This document shows positions 1 to 8,964 of a stretch of 64,000 bases of DNA, one piece after another. Position 1 is the first letter of the stretch. Each line of letters begins with the position of its first letter. A program made the position numbers and the translations under genes. Origin of the DNA: Nitrospira sp. (GTDB taxonomy: Bacteria > Nitrospirota > Nitrospiria > Nitrospirales > Nitrospiraceae); NCBI GenBank assembly GCA_024998565.1, contig JACOEM010000003.1:186001-250000 (forward strand), written 5' to 3'. The notes under the pieces are model-generated. The model saw only the letters and a program-made list of their open reading frames with translations. It had not been told where the DNA came from and did not search any database.

Positions 1-118
1 CCATGATCTCTCCGCAGGCGAAGCAACGCCATGCGGGCGAATCCTTCCTCATCAATCCGCCGCCCCAGTCCTGTAAAGCAATCGGAAACATCAGATTGTT
101 GCAACGATGACAATGCAT
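1..118 (-). CDS. Small zinc-ribbon protein, partial (3' end outside window)
   Basis: Thirty-nine codons are visible before the gene runs off the left edge. The start is an ATG preceded by GGAGGACACACC, a strong ribosome binding site. The protein opens with CHRC and later has a W-R-CFAC-GE block, so two CxxC pairs can bind one zinc. Spacing and the LM and W-RC residues match the small protein at 59296, so the two are paralogues. It has its own candidate CTAG-type promoter (159-204). Function is unknown; a metal-binding or protein-interaction role is inferred only from the cysteines. Confidence 0.65.
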   Translation of the reverse strand, partial: MHCHRCNNLMFPIALQDWGGGLMRKDSPAWRCFACGEIM

Positions 119-158
119 GGTGTGTCCTCCGGTTCGGTGCCCCTGAATCACACCTGCG

Positions 159-204
159 ATCGTACGGTAATACCTCTCAGCGACATCACTAGGGGCAACC
201 CTGG
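159..204 (-). promoter_or_regulatory. CTAG-type operator plus -10, driving the zinc-ribbon gene
   Basis: Read on the minus strand, the operator CCAGGGTTGCCCCTAG (189-204) is followed after 24 nt by TACGAT (159-164), about 40 nt before the start codon. This is one copy of the element described in the findings. Confidence 0.5.
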
Positions 205-229
205 TTATTGACGGTACCGGTCTTCGTCG

Positions 230-274
230 CCAGGGAACTACCTAGTAGTTCGATAGGCTGTGCGCCGGTAGATT
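230..274 (+). promoter_or_regulatory. CTAG-type operator plus -10, driving the cytochrome-glgC-treY unit
   Basis: The operator CCAGGGAACTACCTAG (230-245) is followed after 23 nt by TAGATT (269-274). Transcription would begin near 281, giving a leader of about 45 nt before the cytochrome gene. There is no recognisable -35 hexamer. Confidence 0.6.
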
Positions 275-327
275 GAGACTCACTGACGCCGACCGCGAAT
301 GCTTCTGACACCCACATGAGGTCTCAC

Positions 328-1785
328 ATGCGCACGTTCCGAAGAAGACGAATGGCCACAGCGGGGGTTATGGGAGCGACTGTTTTCGGCGTCGCCATTG
401 CGTCCGGGGTGGTGTTTTTGGCGGCTCAAGGACATGGCGAGGAGAAGCGGAATCATTCACAGTCTGCGATCGAGAAAACCAAGGAGAAGGGATTCGACGG
501 GGTAGACTTTTCTTACGATCTGTTCGGCGCGCCATCCGGTCAATCGACGGCTCACATAGCGGATGAAGTGATGAAGAAAGACAGGGCGGACAAGCCACAG
601 GTCATGGCGGATCACGCTGCGTTGTTGCAGACACGTTATACGCTCGAATGTAAGACCCAGACCGGGATCATGATGACCAAGGGGAAACCTCAGCCGATCG
701 GACCCACGGTACAGCTGAAGGACGGTATGACCTGGGAGAAACTTTCGCACATGAGCGCCGAGGACATCCGGCGGCAGAAAGTGTTCCCGGCTGGATTCAT
801 GCGGTTACCGCACGTCAAACACGAAGTCGGCGGCCAGGTGTTTCCTCAAAAACAGGTGGAACAATTTCCCCGGCTCGAACGTTTCGATGTGGACTTCGAC
901 CTGCCGGACTGCTTTCTTCCCGAATTTCCCCCGCCGATTTTCCTGACCACCCATCCCGAATTGGGCGATGTCTCGCAGGGAGAAGTGCTGAGCGCGGACA
1001 ATTTCGATCGCTTGTTTCGCGGACTGATTACACCGGTTCAGTTGGATGGATTGAGGATGTTAGTGACCCAGTTCCCGCAGGAAGAATTCAACCTGACACC
1101 GGATCGGAAATCTCCCAAGCCGAGTCTGGGCGTGGCCTGCCTGGATTGCCATGTCAATTTTCACACCACCGGTCAATTTCATCTCAATCCGGACACCCGC
1201 CCTCAACGCGACCGGTTACGGCTGGATACGGTCAGTCTCAGGGGGATGTTCAATCAACAGGTTCACGGTTCAAAGCGAAGTTTGAGATCCATCGAGGACT
1301 TCACCGAATTCGAACAACGGACAGCCTATTTTAACGGCGATCCGATCCGCGCGATGAAGAAAGGGATGAACGTCATTGACCGTCTGCAGGTGGCACATAT
1401 GGCGCAAATCCAAAACATGATCGATTTTCCACCGGCGCCGAAGCTGGATCCCATGACCGGGCGGTTGGATCGTGCACGGGCGAGTCAGCGGGAGATCGCA
1501 GGCGAGGACCTGTTCTTCGGGAAGGCGCGCTGTGTCACCTGCCATCAGCCGCCGGCCTATACCGATCACATGCTCCACGATCTGTTTCTGGAACGATTCG
1601 GTGCCGAGGCCGACGGTCCGATCAAATCGTTCGCGTTACGGGGAATCAAGGATTCGCCGCCCTATCTCCACGATGGGCGATTGTTGACGTTGGAGGATAC
1701 GGTTGAATTTTTTAACCTCGTGGCAGGCCTCCAACTCAATCGCGACGAAAAGTCTGCGCTGGTGGCGTTTATGCGCGCGCTGTAG
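328..1785 (+). CDS. Exported di-haem cytochrome c, cytochrome c peroxidase/MauG-like
   Basis: This is a secreted c-type cytochrome with an N-terminal hydrophobic signal segment and two haem-binding CxxCH motifs: CLDCH near residue 270 and CVTCH near residue 400. The C-terminal part (CHQPPAYTD, then a F-A-L-R-G-I...PYLHDGR stretch) is typical of the bacterial di-haem peroxidase/MauG superfamily, which reduces peroxide or oxidises a protein partner in the periplasm. The start at 328 is chosen because GAGG lies six bases upstream; an ATG at 316 overlaps that site. The gene is followed closely by glgC and treY and shares their promoter. True peroxidase activity is not established: the long N-terminal region before the first haem is unlike classic CcpA. 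Confidence 0.75.
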   Translation: MRTFRRRRMATAGVMGATVFGVAIASGVVFLAAQGHGEEKRNHSQSAIEKTKEKGFDGVDFSYDLFGAPSGQSTAHIADEVMKKDRADKPQVMADHAALLQTRYTLECKTQTGIMMTKGKPQPIGPTVQLKDGMTWEKLSHMSAEDIRRQKVFPAGFMRLPHVKHEVGGQVFPQKQVEQFPRLERFDVDFDLPDCFLPEFPPPIFLTTHPELGDVSQGEVLSADNFDRLFRGLITPVQLDGLRMLVTQFPQEEFNLTPDRKSPKPSLGVACLDCHVNFHTTGQFHLNPDTRPQRDRLRLDTVSLRGMFNQQVHGSKRSLRSIEDFTEFEQRTAYFNGDPIRAMKKGMNVIDRLQVAHMAQIQNMIDFPPAPKLDPMTGRLDRARASQREIAGEDLFFGKARCVTCHQPPAYTDHMLHDLFLERFGAEADGPIKSFALRGIKDSPPYLHDGRLLTLEDTVEFFNLVAGLQLNRDEKSALVAFMRAL

Positions 1786-1828
1786 TCCACGTCCGTCCGC
1801 AGCATGTTGATAGTAGCCGAGGAGTCAT

Positions 1829-3088
1829 ATGGGAACTCATGCGCGTCTCAACCAACCTCGTGTCCTGGCCTTGATTCTTGCCGGCGGCAAGGGTGAACGA
1901 TTGATGCCCTTGACGCAGGTACGCAGTAAACCCGCCGTGCCCTTCGGAGGTACGTACCGTCTCATCGATTTTGTCCTGAGCAATTTCTACAACTCCGGGA
2001 TCATCGCCATGCATGTGATGGTCCAATACCGCTCGCAATCGTTGATCGAGCATCTCCGACGAGCCTGGCGTATCGGCGATGGTGACCGGCAGTTCGTCAC
2101 GGTGGTTCCTCCGCAGATGAATCTGCATCGCGGTTGGTATGAAGGCACTGCGGATGCCGTGTACCAAAACCTCAATCTGATCCATGAGTTTACTCCCGAC
2201 ATTGTGGCGGTGTTCGGAGCCGACCACATTTACCGTATGGACATCCGCCAGATGGTCCGTGCTCATCAGGAGCGGGAGGCCGAGGTGTCGGTCGCGACCC
2301 TGCCGGTTCCCCTGGCGTCGGCGCAGGGTTTCGGCATCGTCGAGATCGATCGGAACAGCCGGATCGTCGGATTTGAGGAGAAACCCTCGGATCTCAAAGG
2401 ACTCCCCGGACAACCGGATCGCGCCCTCTCGTCCATGGGCAACTATCTGTTCAATACGGACGTGTTGATCAGAGCCTTGGAGGAGAACGCGGAGAGCGAA
2501 GGGTCGCATGATTTCGGAAAAGATATTCTTCCACGCCTCATCCGTCAGGAACGAGTGATGGCGTACAACTTTCAGGAGAACGAAATCCCCGGACTGGCGT
2601 ACTACGAGGAGCCGGGGTATTGGCGGGATGTCGGGACCATTCCCGCCTATTGGCAAGCCAACATGGACCTGCTCGGGGACGCGCCGCTCAACGATTTGCG
2701 CAATCCGGAGTGGCCCATCCGGAGTGAGCCGTCATTCGGCCCTCCCGCCAGTGTAGTGAACTGCTATCTGGATCATGCGGTGGTCGGAGAGGGGAGCCGT
2801 TTGATCGAAGCGGACATTCGCCGCTGTATCATTGGTCGCCATGTGCGGATCGAAGCCGGTGCCCACATAGAAGATTCGGTCATTCTCGATCATGCCAGGA
2901 TCGGCGCGAAGGCGCATCTGCGTCGAGTTGTGATCGACCGGAACAATGCAATTCCGGCCGGGGTCGAATTGGGGCATGGGGATCGTGAGGCCGAACCGAA
3001 CGCTCCCTGGATGGCCTCCGATGTCATGGTGTTTCCCAAGCCGGACGTTCGGACTGAGCTGTTCAAGCGCCGATTGTCGTCCCACTGA
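1829..3088 (+). CDS. glgC: Glucose-1-phosphate adenylyltransferase
   Basis: GlgC makes ADP-glucose from glucose-1-phosphate and ATP, the committed step of bacterial glycogen synthesis in the cytoplasm. The N-terminal nucleotidyltransferase signature GGKGERLMPLT with the following R-S-KPAVPFGG, the GTADAVYQNL block and FGADHIYRMD are all present, followed by a left-handed beta-helix C-terminal domain. Its 419 residues are normal for the family. GAGGAG precedes the ATG. It lies 43 bp after the cytochrome gene and 24 bp before treY, so it appears to be the middle gene of a three-gene unit. No glgA or glgB is in the window, so the polymerising enzymes must be elsewhere. Confidence 0.95.
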   Translation: MGTHARLNQPRVLALILAGGKGERLMPLTQVRSKPAVPFGGTYRLIDFVLSNFYNSGIIAMHVMVQYRSQSLIEHLRRAWRIGDGDRQFVTVVPPQMNLHRGWYEGTADAVYQNLNLIHEFTPDIVAVFGADHIYRMDIRQMVRAHQEREAEVSVATLPVPLASAQGFGIVEIDRNSRIVGFEEKPSDLKGLPGQPDRALSSMGNYLFNTDVLIRALEENAESEGSHDFGKDILPRLIRQERVMAYNFQENEIPGLAYYEEPGYWRDVGTIPAYWQANMDLLGDAPLNDLRNPEWPIRSEPSFGPPASVVNCYLDHAVVGEGSRLIEADIRRCIIGRHVRIEAGAHIEDSVILDHARIGAKAHLRRVVIDRNNAIPAGVELGHGDREAEPNAPWMASDVMVFPKPDVRTELFKRRLSSH

Positions 3089-3112
3089 GAGCCGGCTGAG
3101 GTTCAACAGGTC

Positions 3113-6007
3113 ATGCCGAGGATTCCTGTTTCGACCTATCGTCTCCAGTTCAACCACACCTTCACGTTCAAGGACGCCGCCGCCCTGGTGCCCTATCTGC
3201 ACGCCTTGGGTATTACCGATTGTTATGCCTCTTCATTGCTCAAGGCGGCACCGGAAAGTATGCACGGATACGATCTGGTGGACCCCGGTACCTTGAATCC
3301 TGAGTTGGGAAGCGACGAGGATTTTGCCCTCTTCGCTGACGCGCTGAAACAACACGACATGGGGTTATTGGTCGATGTCGTCCCCAATCACATGGGCATC
3401 GGGACCCCGGACAACCGTTGGTGGTGGGATGTGCTCGAAAACGGTCCTGGTGCTCGCTACGCCGCGACCTTCGACATCGATTGGACTCCGCTGAAACGGG
3501 AACTCGAAGATAAGGTGCTGCTCCCCATTCTCGGCGAGCAGTATGGAACGGTGCTCGAGAACCAGGAGATCCGCTTGCAGTATGAGGAGGGCGGGTTCCT
3601 GGTGTCCTATTACCGGCAGCGGCTTCCTCTTGCTCCCAAGTCCTGGGCGTCGATCCTGTCCTTCCGGCTCACCGAGTTAATCGAACTCCTGGGATCAGGG
3701 CATGCAGCCGTCCTCGAACTGCAAAGCATTCTGACCGCGCTGTCTCATTTGCCGCCGGGCCGGGAACGTGTTCCGGAAAAAGTCGCCGAGCGCTATCGGG
3801 AAACAGAAATTGTCAGGAGACGGTTGGCTGCGGTGATCACGGACTGCCGGGAAGTGCATGCGCATGTCCTGGCCAACGTGGCGGCCTATAACGGCACGAA
3901 AGGTCTGTCGGCAAGCTTCGACAAACTCGACGCGCTGCTGAACGAACAAAATTACAGGCTCGCGTCCTGGCGTGTGGCGTCGGAGGAGATCAATTATCGG
4001 CGTTTTTTCGACGTCAATGAATTGGCCGCCATCCGGACGGAAGAGGAATGTGTCTTTACGGAGTCTCACCGGCTCATTTTCCGTCTACTCAAGCAAGGAA
4101 TTGCGACCGGTCTGCGGATCGACCATGTCGATGGGTTGTACGATCCGGAGCATTATCTCCAGCAGCTGCAGGTGTGGGCGGCTGCGGAATTGCCACCGGA
4201 GCGTGAGGGGGACGTGCCGTCGCTGTTCCTCCTGGTCGAGAAGATCCTGGGTGAAGGAGAACAGCTTCCCCGCAGCTGGCCCGTCGCCGGCACCACCGGC
4301 TATGACTTTCTGAACCTACTGAACGGATTGTTTGTCCGGGCGGATCAAGAACAGGCGATGGAGGCACTGTATACGCGCTTTATCGGAGAACGGCGACCGT
4401 ATCGTGAATTGGTGTACCAGTCCAAGAAACTGATCATGCGGGCCTCCATGTCCAGCGAACTCAATGTGCTCGGCCACCAATTGAATCGACTGTCCGAGCG
4501 GGACCGACACTACCGGGACTTTACCCTCAACAGCCTTACCCATGCCGTCCGGGAAATCATCGCCTGTTTTCCCGTCTATCGCTCGTATCTGACGACCGAC
4601 CGCGAGGCTCCGCTTGACCGTGATCAGGCCTATATCGTGCTGGCTGTCGCCCGGGCCAAACGGCGCAATCCAACACTGAACGGTCAGATATTCGATTTCG
4701 CCCGCGACCTGCTCTTGGGAAAGCTGGACCCGTCCACAGGATTGACGAAGGAGGATCAGATCCGGTTCGTCACGAAGTTTCAGCAGACGACAGGTCCGGT
4801 GATGGCCAAGGGCGTCGAGGACACCGCCTTCTATGTCTACAACCGACTGATCTCGCTCAATGAGGTGGGGGGAGATCCGGCTCATTTCGGCTCCTCCGTG
4901 GAGGCGTTTCACCAGGCCATTCGCCAACGTCGAGCCGGCTGGCCCTATTCGATGTCGGCAACCTCAACCCATGACACGAAACGTGGCGAGGACGTGCGTG
5001 CTCGAATCAATGTGCTCCCGGAACTTCGAGAGCGTTGGAGCAAGGCCATCGCCCGCTGGGCCAGGCTCAATAAGCGGTACCGGACCGAAGTCGAGGAGTT
5101 GCCTGCTCCCGATCGCAATGACGAGTATCTTTTCTATCAGACCCTGGTAGGCGCCTGGCCGCTCATGACGATGGACGAGGTCAAGTACGAAGAGTTCGTG
5201 GCGCGCATCGAGCGATATATGATCAAGGCAGTGCGAGAAGCGAAGACGCACAGCAGTTGGATCAACCCCCACCCGGACTATGAAGCCGCGCTCTGCCGGT
5301 TCGTTCGCGCCGTCTTGTCAGGGCGAGTGGCCAATCCTTTTCTGAACGACTTTCTGCCGTTTCAGGCAATGGTCGCTCGATACGGCATGTACAACGGCTT
5401 GTCGCAGTTGTTGGTGAAGGTAGCCGTGCCCGGCGTTCCGGACTGTTACCAGGGCGCAGAATTATGGGAATTGAATCTTGTCGATCCGGACAATCGCCGC
5501 CCGGTGGAGTACACGGTTCGCGCCGGGATGCTGAATGAGTTCGATCGAGCCGCAACAAACGATGTCGGCCATCGAATCGAGTTTCTCCGAGGCCTCGCGG
5601 AATCTTGGCAGGACGGGCGACTGAAACTATTTATCTTGCAGGCGGCACTGCGTCATAGACGAGCCTCTCCCGATCTGTATCTGGACGGTGACTATGTGCC
5701 ACTGGAGTGCGAGGGCCCTCACCAGTTCCACCTCTGCGCATTCGCGCGATTGCACCAGGATCAGGCGGTGGTGGCCCTCGCTCCTCGCTTCATGGCCGGA
5801 TTACCCGCGACGAGAGGCGAGGGTGGGTCCGATGACACCTGGCGGGACACGTGGTTGACGGTTCCATCCTGGAAAGCCGGATCAGCCTATGAACACCTGT
5901 TCACCGGAGAACGATTCGAGACGCTCAACCGGGGCGAGCGCCAAGTGCTGCCTGTCGGGCAAGTGTTGAACCATTGTCCTGTGGCCCTGCTGATGCGTTG
6001 CGCGTGA
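3113..6007 (+). CDS. treY: Malto-oligosyltrehalose synthase
   Basis: TreY is a GH13 enzyme that isomerises the reducing-end alpha-1,4 bond of malto-oligosaccharides to the alpha,alpha-1,1 bond of trehalose. The N-terminal YRLQFN and the H-GYDLVDP motif are diagnostic. The catalytic blocks GLRIDHVDGLYDP, VEKILGEGE and STHDTKRGEDVRAR are intact. At 964 residues it is full length. It works with TreZ (52493) and a debranching enzyme such as GlgX (16287) to turn glycogen into free trehalose. The three genes are scattered across the window rather than clustered, which is unusual. The ribosome binding site is weak (AGGTC). Confidence 0.95.
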   Translation: MPRIPVSTYRLQFNHTFTFKDAAALVPYLHALGITDCYASSLLKAAPESMHGYDLVDPGTLNPELGSDEDFALFADALKQHDMGLLVDVVPNHMGIGTPDNRWWWDVLENGPGARYAATFDIDWTPLKRELEDKVLLPILGEQYGTVLENQEIRLQYEEGGFLVSYYRQRLPLAPKSWASILSFRLTELIELLGSGHAAVLELQSILTALSHLPPGRERVPEKVAERYRETEIVRRRLAAVITDCREVHAHVLANVAAYNGTKGLSASFDKLDALLNEQNYRLASWRVASEEINYRRFFDVNELAAIRTEEECVFTESHRLIFRLLKQGIATGLRIDHVDGLYDPEHYLQQLQVWAAAELPPEREGDVPSLFLLVEKILGEGEQLPRSWPVAGTTGYDFLNLLNGLFVRADQEQAMEALYTRFIGERRPYRELVYQSKKLIMRASMSSELNVLGHQLNRLSERDRHYRDFTLNSLTHAVREIIACFPVYRSYLTTDREAPLDRDQAYIVLAVARAKRRNPTLNGQIFDFARDLLLGKLDPSTGLTKEDQIRFVTKFQQTTGPVMAKGVEDTAFYVYNRLISLNEVGGDPAHFGSSVEAFHQAIRQRRAGWPYSMSATSTHDTKRGEDVRARINVLPELRERWSKAIARWARLNKRYRTEVEELPAPDRNDEYLFYQTLVGAWPLMTMDEVKYEEFVARIERYMIKAVREAKTHSSWINPHPDYEAALCRFVRAVLSGRVANPFLNDFLPFQAMVARYGMYNGLSQLLVKVAVPGVPDCYQGAELWELNLVDPDNRRPVEYTVRAGMLNEFDRAATNDVGHRIEFLRGLAESWQDGRLKLFILQAALRHRRASPDLYLDGDYVPLECEGPHQFHLCAFARLHQDQAVVALAPRFMAGLPATRGEGGSDDTWRDTWLTVPSWKAGSAYEHLFTGERFETLNRGERQVLPVGQVLNHCPVALLMRCA

Positions 6008-6030
6008 CTCTTGTCCCACACTGAGAATTT

Positions 6031-6075
6031 CTAGGGGCCTTCCTAGCTGTTCATCTCGACCTCCGGCGTTATGAC
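6031..6075 (+). promoter_or_regulatory. CTAG-type operator plus -10, driving the PRC-barrel pair
   Basis: The operator CTAGGGGCCTTCCTAG (6031-6046) has two perfect CTAG half sites. After 23 nt comes TATGAC (6070-6075). Predicted transcription starts near 6082, about 56 nt before the gene. Confidence 0.65.
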
Positions 6076-6137
6076 TAACATACGAGGTCCATGTGACTGC
6101 CTCACAGCATCGCATACCAACACAAGGAGGGTTTCTC

Positions 6138-6497
6138 ATGGCGTTACATACAGGGCGACGACTGCTGGCGGCTTCTACGATCGAGGGCACGCCGGTGCAG
6201 AATCAGGCGGGGGAAGATCTTGGAGAGATCAATGAGCTGATGATCGATCTCGAAAAGGGACGCATTGCCTATGCGGTCCTGTCGTTCGGCGGCTTTCTTG
6301 GCTTGGGCGACAAACTATTCGCGCTCCCCTGGGAGGCACTGACGATGTCCGCAGGGGGAGATTTCTTCATTCTTAACGTGGCCAGGGAACGGCTGGAGCA
6401 GGCCGAAGGGTTTGATAAGGATCGTTGGCCGGATATGGCGGATACCGCCTGGGGTGAGCGCCTCCACACCTATTATGGCTACAAGCCGTACTGGTGA
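6138..6497 (+). CDS. PRC-barrel domain protein
   Basis: A 119-residue soluble protein whose N-terminal 75 residues match the PRC-barrel fold: VQNQAGEDLGEINELMIDLEKG followed by hydrophobic strands and a LFALPWEAL segment. Such proteins are found in stress-related and photosynthetic contexts and mediate protein-protein contacts; no enzymatic activity is expected. The C-terminus ends in an aromatic YYGYKPYW tail. The start is fixed by AAGGAGGG seven bases upstream. The following gene encodes an exported PRC-barrel protein, so the pair may act on both sides of the membrane, which is inference. Confidence 0.85.
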   Translation: MALHTGRRLLAASTIEGTPVQNQAGEDLGEINELMIDLEKGRIAYAVLSFGGFLGLGDKLFALPWEALTMSAGGDFFILNVARERLEQAEGFDKDRWPDMADTAWGERLHTYYGYKPYW

Positions 6498-6553
6498 GAC
6501 GTTTATCCGAATTACTTGGCCAACGGTAGCACACCTGCAAGAAGGAGAACGTG

Positions 6554-7261
6554 ATGATGCGACAAATAGCCATCTACGCCGGAACGATTGCTCTCTTACT
6601 CGCCACGAGTTCGCCGGGGTTCACGCAAGGATCCAGGGAAGGCGGGGCGTCCGATTCCACCATGGGGAAAGGAGCGGGAACATCCACTCCGACTGAGACG
6701 CTCCAGCCTGATAAGAAAACCGACTTGACCGGCGGAAAACAGGGCATCCCTGAAGAATATGCGGATACACCGGTTCGACAGGGAAAACTCGAAGAGGAGA
6801 AAGGGAGCAAATACGCCAATGCTTCTGTGTACAATACACAGGGCGCCGAGATCGGCAAGATTCATCAAGTCTTGAAAGATACGAAGACGGGTGACATCGA
6901 ATACGTCGTGTTTGTGCCCAACGAATCGAAGCGGCCGATTCCCATTCGCTGGAGTCAGTTTGTGACGAAGGGTGACAAGCTTCAGTTGAATCTCAAAAAA
7001 GAAGACATTCAAAACCCGGTGTCGATGAACAGCAGCAAGGATCAGTCACCGGATATCAAGCACTATATGGATAAGATGGAACAGGTTCGCGAAGCGCCCT
7101 CCGCTCCCGGTAATCCCGGCATTCCAGGGCAGAAGGGGCCGGGCGCAACCGGGCCGATGGGTGAAGAAAGCGTGGGTGGCGGTGGTCCGAGCGGAACCAG
7201 CGGCTTGCCTCCCGGACAGGCCCCTGGATTCGAAGGCGGCCATCCGAGCAGCAAACGCTAG
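6554..7261 (+). CDS. Exported PRC-barrel protein with a Gly/Pro-rich collagen-like tail
   Basis: A signal peptide (hydrophobic stretch ALLLATSSPGFTQ) precedes a low-complexity linker and then a PRC-barrel core (NASVYNTQGAEIGKIHQVLKD...YVVFVPNES) at about residues 90-150. The last 50 residues contain several Gly-X-Y triplets (GNP-GIP-GQK, then GAT-GPM-GEE after a one-residue slip) followed by glycine- and proline-rich sequence. The ATG at 6554 is preferred to the GTG at 6551 because AGGAG sits six bases upstream. It is the last gene before a strong terminator. Function is unknown; a periplasmic structural or stress role is plausible. Confidence 0.75.
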   Translation: MMRQIAIYAGTIALLLATSSPGFTQGSREGGASDSTMGKGAGTSTPTETLQPDKKTDLTGGKQGIPEEYADTPVRQGKLEEEKGSKYANASVYNTQGAEIGKIHQVLKDTKTGDIEYVVFVPNESKRPIPIRWSQFVTKGDKLQLNLKKEDIQNPVSMNSSKDQSPDIKHYMDKMEQVREAPSAPGNPGIPGQKGPGATGPMGEESVGGGGPSGTSGLPPGQAPGFEGGHPSSKR

Positions 7262-7284
7262 TTCGACACCTTGTGTGAAGTGAG

Positions 7285-7325
7285 AAAGGGCAGGCTCTCT
7301 CATAAGAGCCTGCCCTTTCATTTTG
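7285..7325 (+). terminator. Rho-independent terminator
   Basis: A perfect 14-bp stem (AAAGGGCAGGCTCT at 7285-7298 and its complement at 7305-7318) with a six-base loop is followed by CATTTTGG. It closes the PRC-barrel operon. Confidence 0.9.
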
Positions 7326-7401
7326 GAGTAAAGTGGCAGAGTACCCTTGGTTCCACAGCCAGTTCATATGCGGATATGGCAGACGGTAGGTAGGGAGAAC
7401 G

Positions 7402-7670
7402 ATGCAGCCGGTGGTGATCGTCGGGGGGGATTCGGGGGCTTGGCTGCTGCCGGAGCGCCCGAAGAGGCGTCGATCCAGGTTGTGCTCGTGGATCGCGTCC
7501 ATCATCAACTATATCGGCCGCCGTCCCACCGGATCCCGACTGCTGCATTGTCACCGGCTGATTATCGCCCGGCTGATGCGTTGGAGCTTCATGAACGGAT
7601 GGTGATGGCCTTTGTTGAGCCGAACGGACTGCGAGAAGAGTACGTTATGGAAACGGAAGAGCTGGTCTGA
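7402..7670 (+). pseudogene. Decayed N-terminal fragment of a type II NADH dehydrogenase
   Basis: The start MQPVVIVGG has a good ribosome binding site (GGGAG). It then shifts frame at a run of seven G (7430-7440 region); one more G would restore VVIVGGGFGGLAAA, the FAD-binding GxGxxG motif. The downstream frame continues with VVLVDRVHHQLYRP and TAALSPAD, which match the NDH-2 pattern LVDR-N-HH-LFQP and TAALSPADIA. After that similarity fades and the frame stops at 7670, so only about 60 of some 400 residues survive. The single-base lesion in a homopolymer could also be slippage or a read error, but the loss of the rest of the protein marks it as a remnant. Confidence 0.55.
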
Positions 7671-7681
7671 TCCAGGGGGGC

Positions 7682-8464
7682 CTAGCGCTTTACTGCACGC
7701 AGGCCGATCACCAATTCATAATCCCGGTCCCAATGGTCCAATTCATCCCGACGCAATTCTGAGGAGATCAATCCCTGCAAGCTTGCTGTCGCGGCGAGGA
7801 CATTGCCATAGGTGGTGACCGTCACATCGTCGGGTCCAAACACTTCTTCGAAGAGCTTTCGCGCCGATAAAGAGGTGAAGCGCCAGAACTCCCCCCAATT
7901 GTCCATGTCATAGCGGGAGATCTGAGTGATACCGGGAAACACCAGCAGGGCGACGCCCCCGGGTTTGAGAATGCGTGCCACAGTCCTGATCGCCGCCCGT
8001 ACATCGAAGATAAATTGCAGGGTGAAAGTGAGAATGACGCAATCGAAACTGTCGGAAGGTATGTGATCCGCCTTGGTCAAATCCGCGCAAATCGTGGCGC
8101 CGGGAGTATCGGGATGAAGATGGAGAACTTCCGAAACCGTGACTTTTTCCGCACCGAATTGCCTGGTATATCGATCGTCTCCGACCTCCAACACTCTGCC
8201 GTGAATATCCGCGCGACAGGCCGGTAGAAAGTGCTGTTCGGTATAGTACCGATCGATCGGTTGCCCCGCCTGCCAACCGAAGTCCCGGCGGATAGGATGC
8301 GGGCGGCGCAGAGAATTCGCCCACCGCCAGTCGAGTCCCAGCCCCGATTGTTCACCGAGAAATGTGACCCGCACTTGCTGATACAGGGAAGGGCTCAGGA
8401 TCGTCCTGACGAGTCCCTTCAGCGGCCATGCGAGGATCGATACGAGGGTTCCACGCGCACTCAT
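7682..8464 (-). CDS. SAM-dependent methyltransferase, class I
   Basis: A 260-residue protein with motif I as GRVLEVGDDRYTRQFG, an acidic residue after VTVSEVLHL, and DSFDCVILTFTLQFIFDVRAAI followed by ILKPGGVALLVFPG, the classical methyltransferase post-I and motif III pattern. The N-terminal 75 residues are basic and rich in W and Y. The start is set by GGAGG upstream of the ATG; a much longer open frame upstream lacks a start signal. The substrate is unknown. Similar proteins often sit near glycosyltransferases, but none is here. Confidence 0.8.
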   Translation of the reverse strand: MSARGTLVSILAWPLKGLVRTILSPSLYQQVRVTFLGEQSGLGLDWRWANSLRRPHPIRRDFGWQAGQPIDRYYTEQHFLPACRADIHGRVLEVGDDRYTRQFGAEKVTVSEVLHLHPDTPGATICADLTKADHIPSDSFDCVILTFTLQFIFDVRAAIRTVARILKPGGVALLVFPGITQISRYDMDNWGEFWRFTSLSARKLFEEVFGPDDVTVTTYGNVLAATASLQGLISSELRRDELDHWDRDYELVIGLRAVKR

Positions 8465-8525
8465 GGACGTACCTCCGTGACGGGGCGATTGAGTGAGAGA
8501 CGTCGATTCCCGGAGTGAAGGATTC

Positions 8526-8569
8526 AACATAGCATGCTCTCTTTCGTCATGGAAGATAGGCCTATCTAG
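8526..8569 (-). promoter_or_regulatory. Weak CTAG-type operator and palindrome upstream of the methyltransferase
   Basis: On the minus strand CTAGATAGGCCTATCT (8554-8569) overlaps the perfect 14-bp palindrome AGATAGGCCTATCT and is followed after 22 nt by TATGTT (8526-8531). Only one half site fits the consensus, so this is a doubtful member of the set. Confidence 0.3.
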
Positions 8570-8891
8570 TCCTACTTGGAGGATTTCCAGATGATGGCGG
8601 AGGCGGCGAACTCGGACGTGGACTCTTCTCGGGGTCGATCGCCATCTTGGGGTCGACGACCGGTGGAGGCACGACGGCTTCGGGCGCCGGCGGAGGTAAA
8701 TGCTCCGGTTGTTTGAGGATCCCAGGGTCAGTTTGGGAGGGCGGCGCCGGGGGCGCCAGGCCAGGCTTGGGCAAAGGGGGAGCGGACTCAGTAGGCGGCA
8801 ACGCGGGCCCGGAGTCGGCAGTGGCCACACCTGTAGCCGGCAGACAAAAGAGAAGCGCCGCGATAAGAAGCTGTGCCGATGTTTTTCTCAT
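8562..8891 (-). CDS. Exported proline-rich protein
   Basis: A 109-residue protein with a clear signal peptide (LLIAALLFCLPATGVATA). The remainder is nearly all proline, alanine, serine and charged residues, including PPPAPEAVVPPPVV and SSPPPPSS, so it is probably disordered in the periplasm or envelope. GGAGGATCAGCC precedes the ATG. It lies 73 bp after the Lys/Arg-rich gene on the same strand. A similar proline-rich exported protein is encoded at 40158. Function is unknown. Confidence 0.6.
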   Translation of the reverse strand: MRKTSAQLLIAALLFCLPATGVATADSGPALPPTESAPPLPKPGLAPPAPPSQTDPGILKQPEHLPPPAPEAVVPPPVVDPKMAIDPEKSPRPSSPPPPSSGNPPSRTR

Positions 8892-8964
8892 GGCTGATCC
8901 TCCCCATAACTTAAGCGGATCGCTGTGAGGCTGGTGGTCCGCTCATCCTGACAACCCGGGATTT

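Noticed and set aside
8465-8830. N-terminal extension of the methyltransferase frame
   Set aside because: It crosses a gene on the same strand and lacks a start signal; the ATG at 8464 has a strong ribosome binding site.
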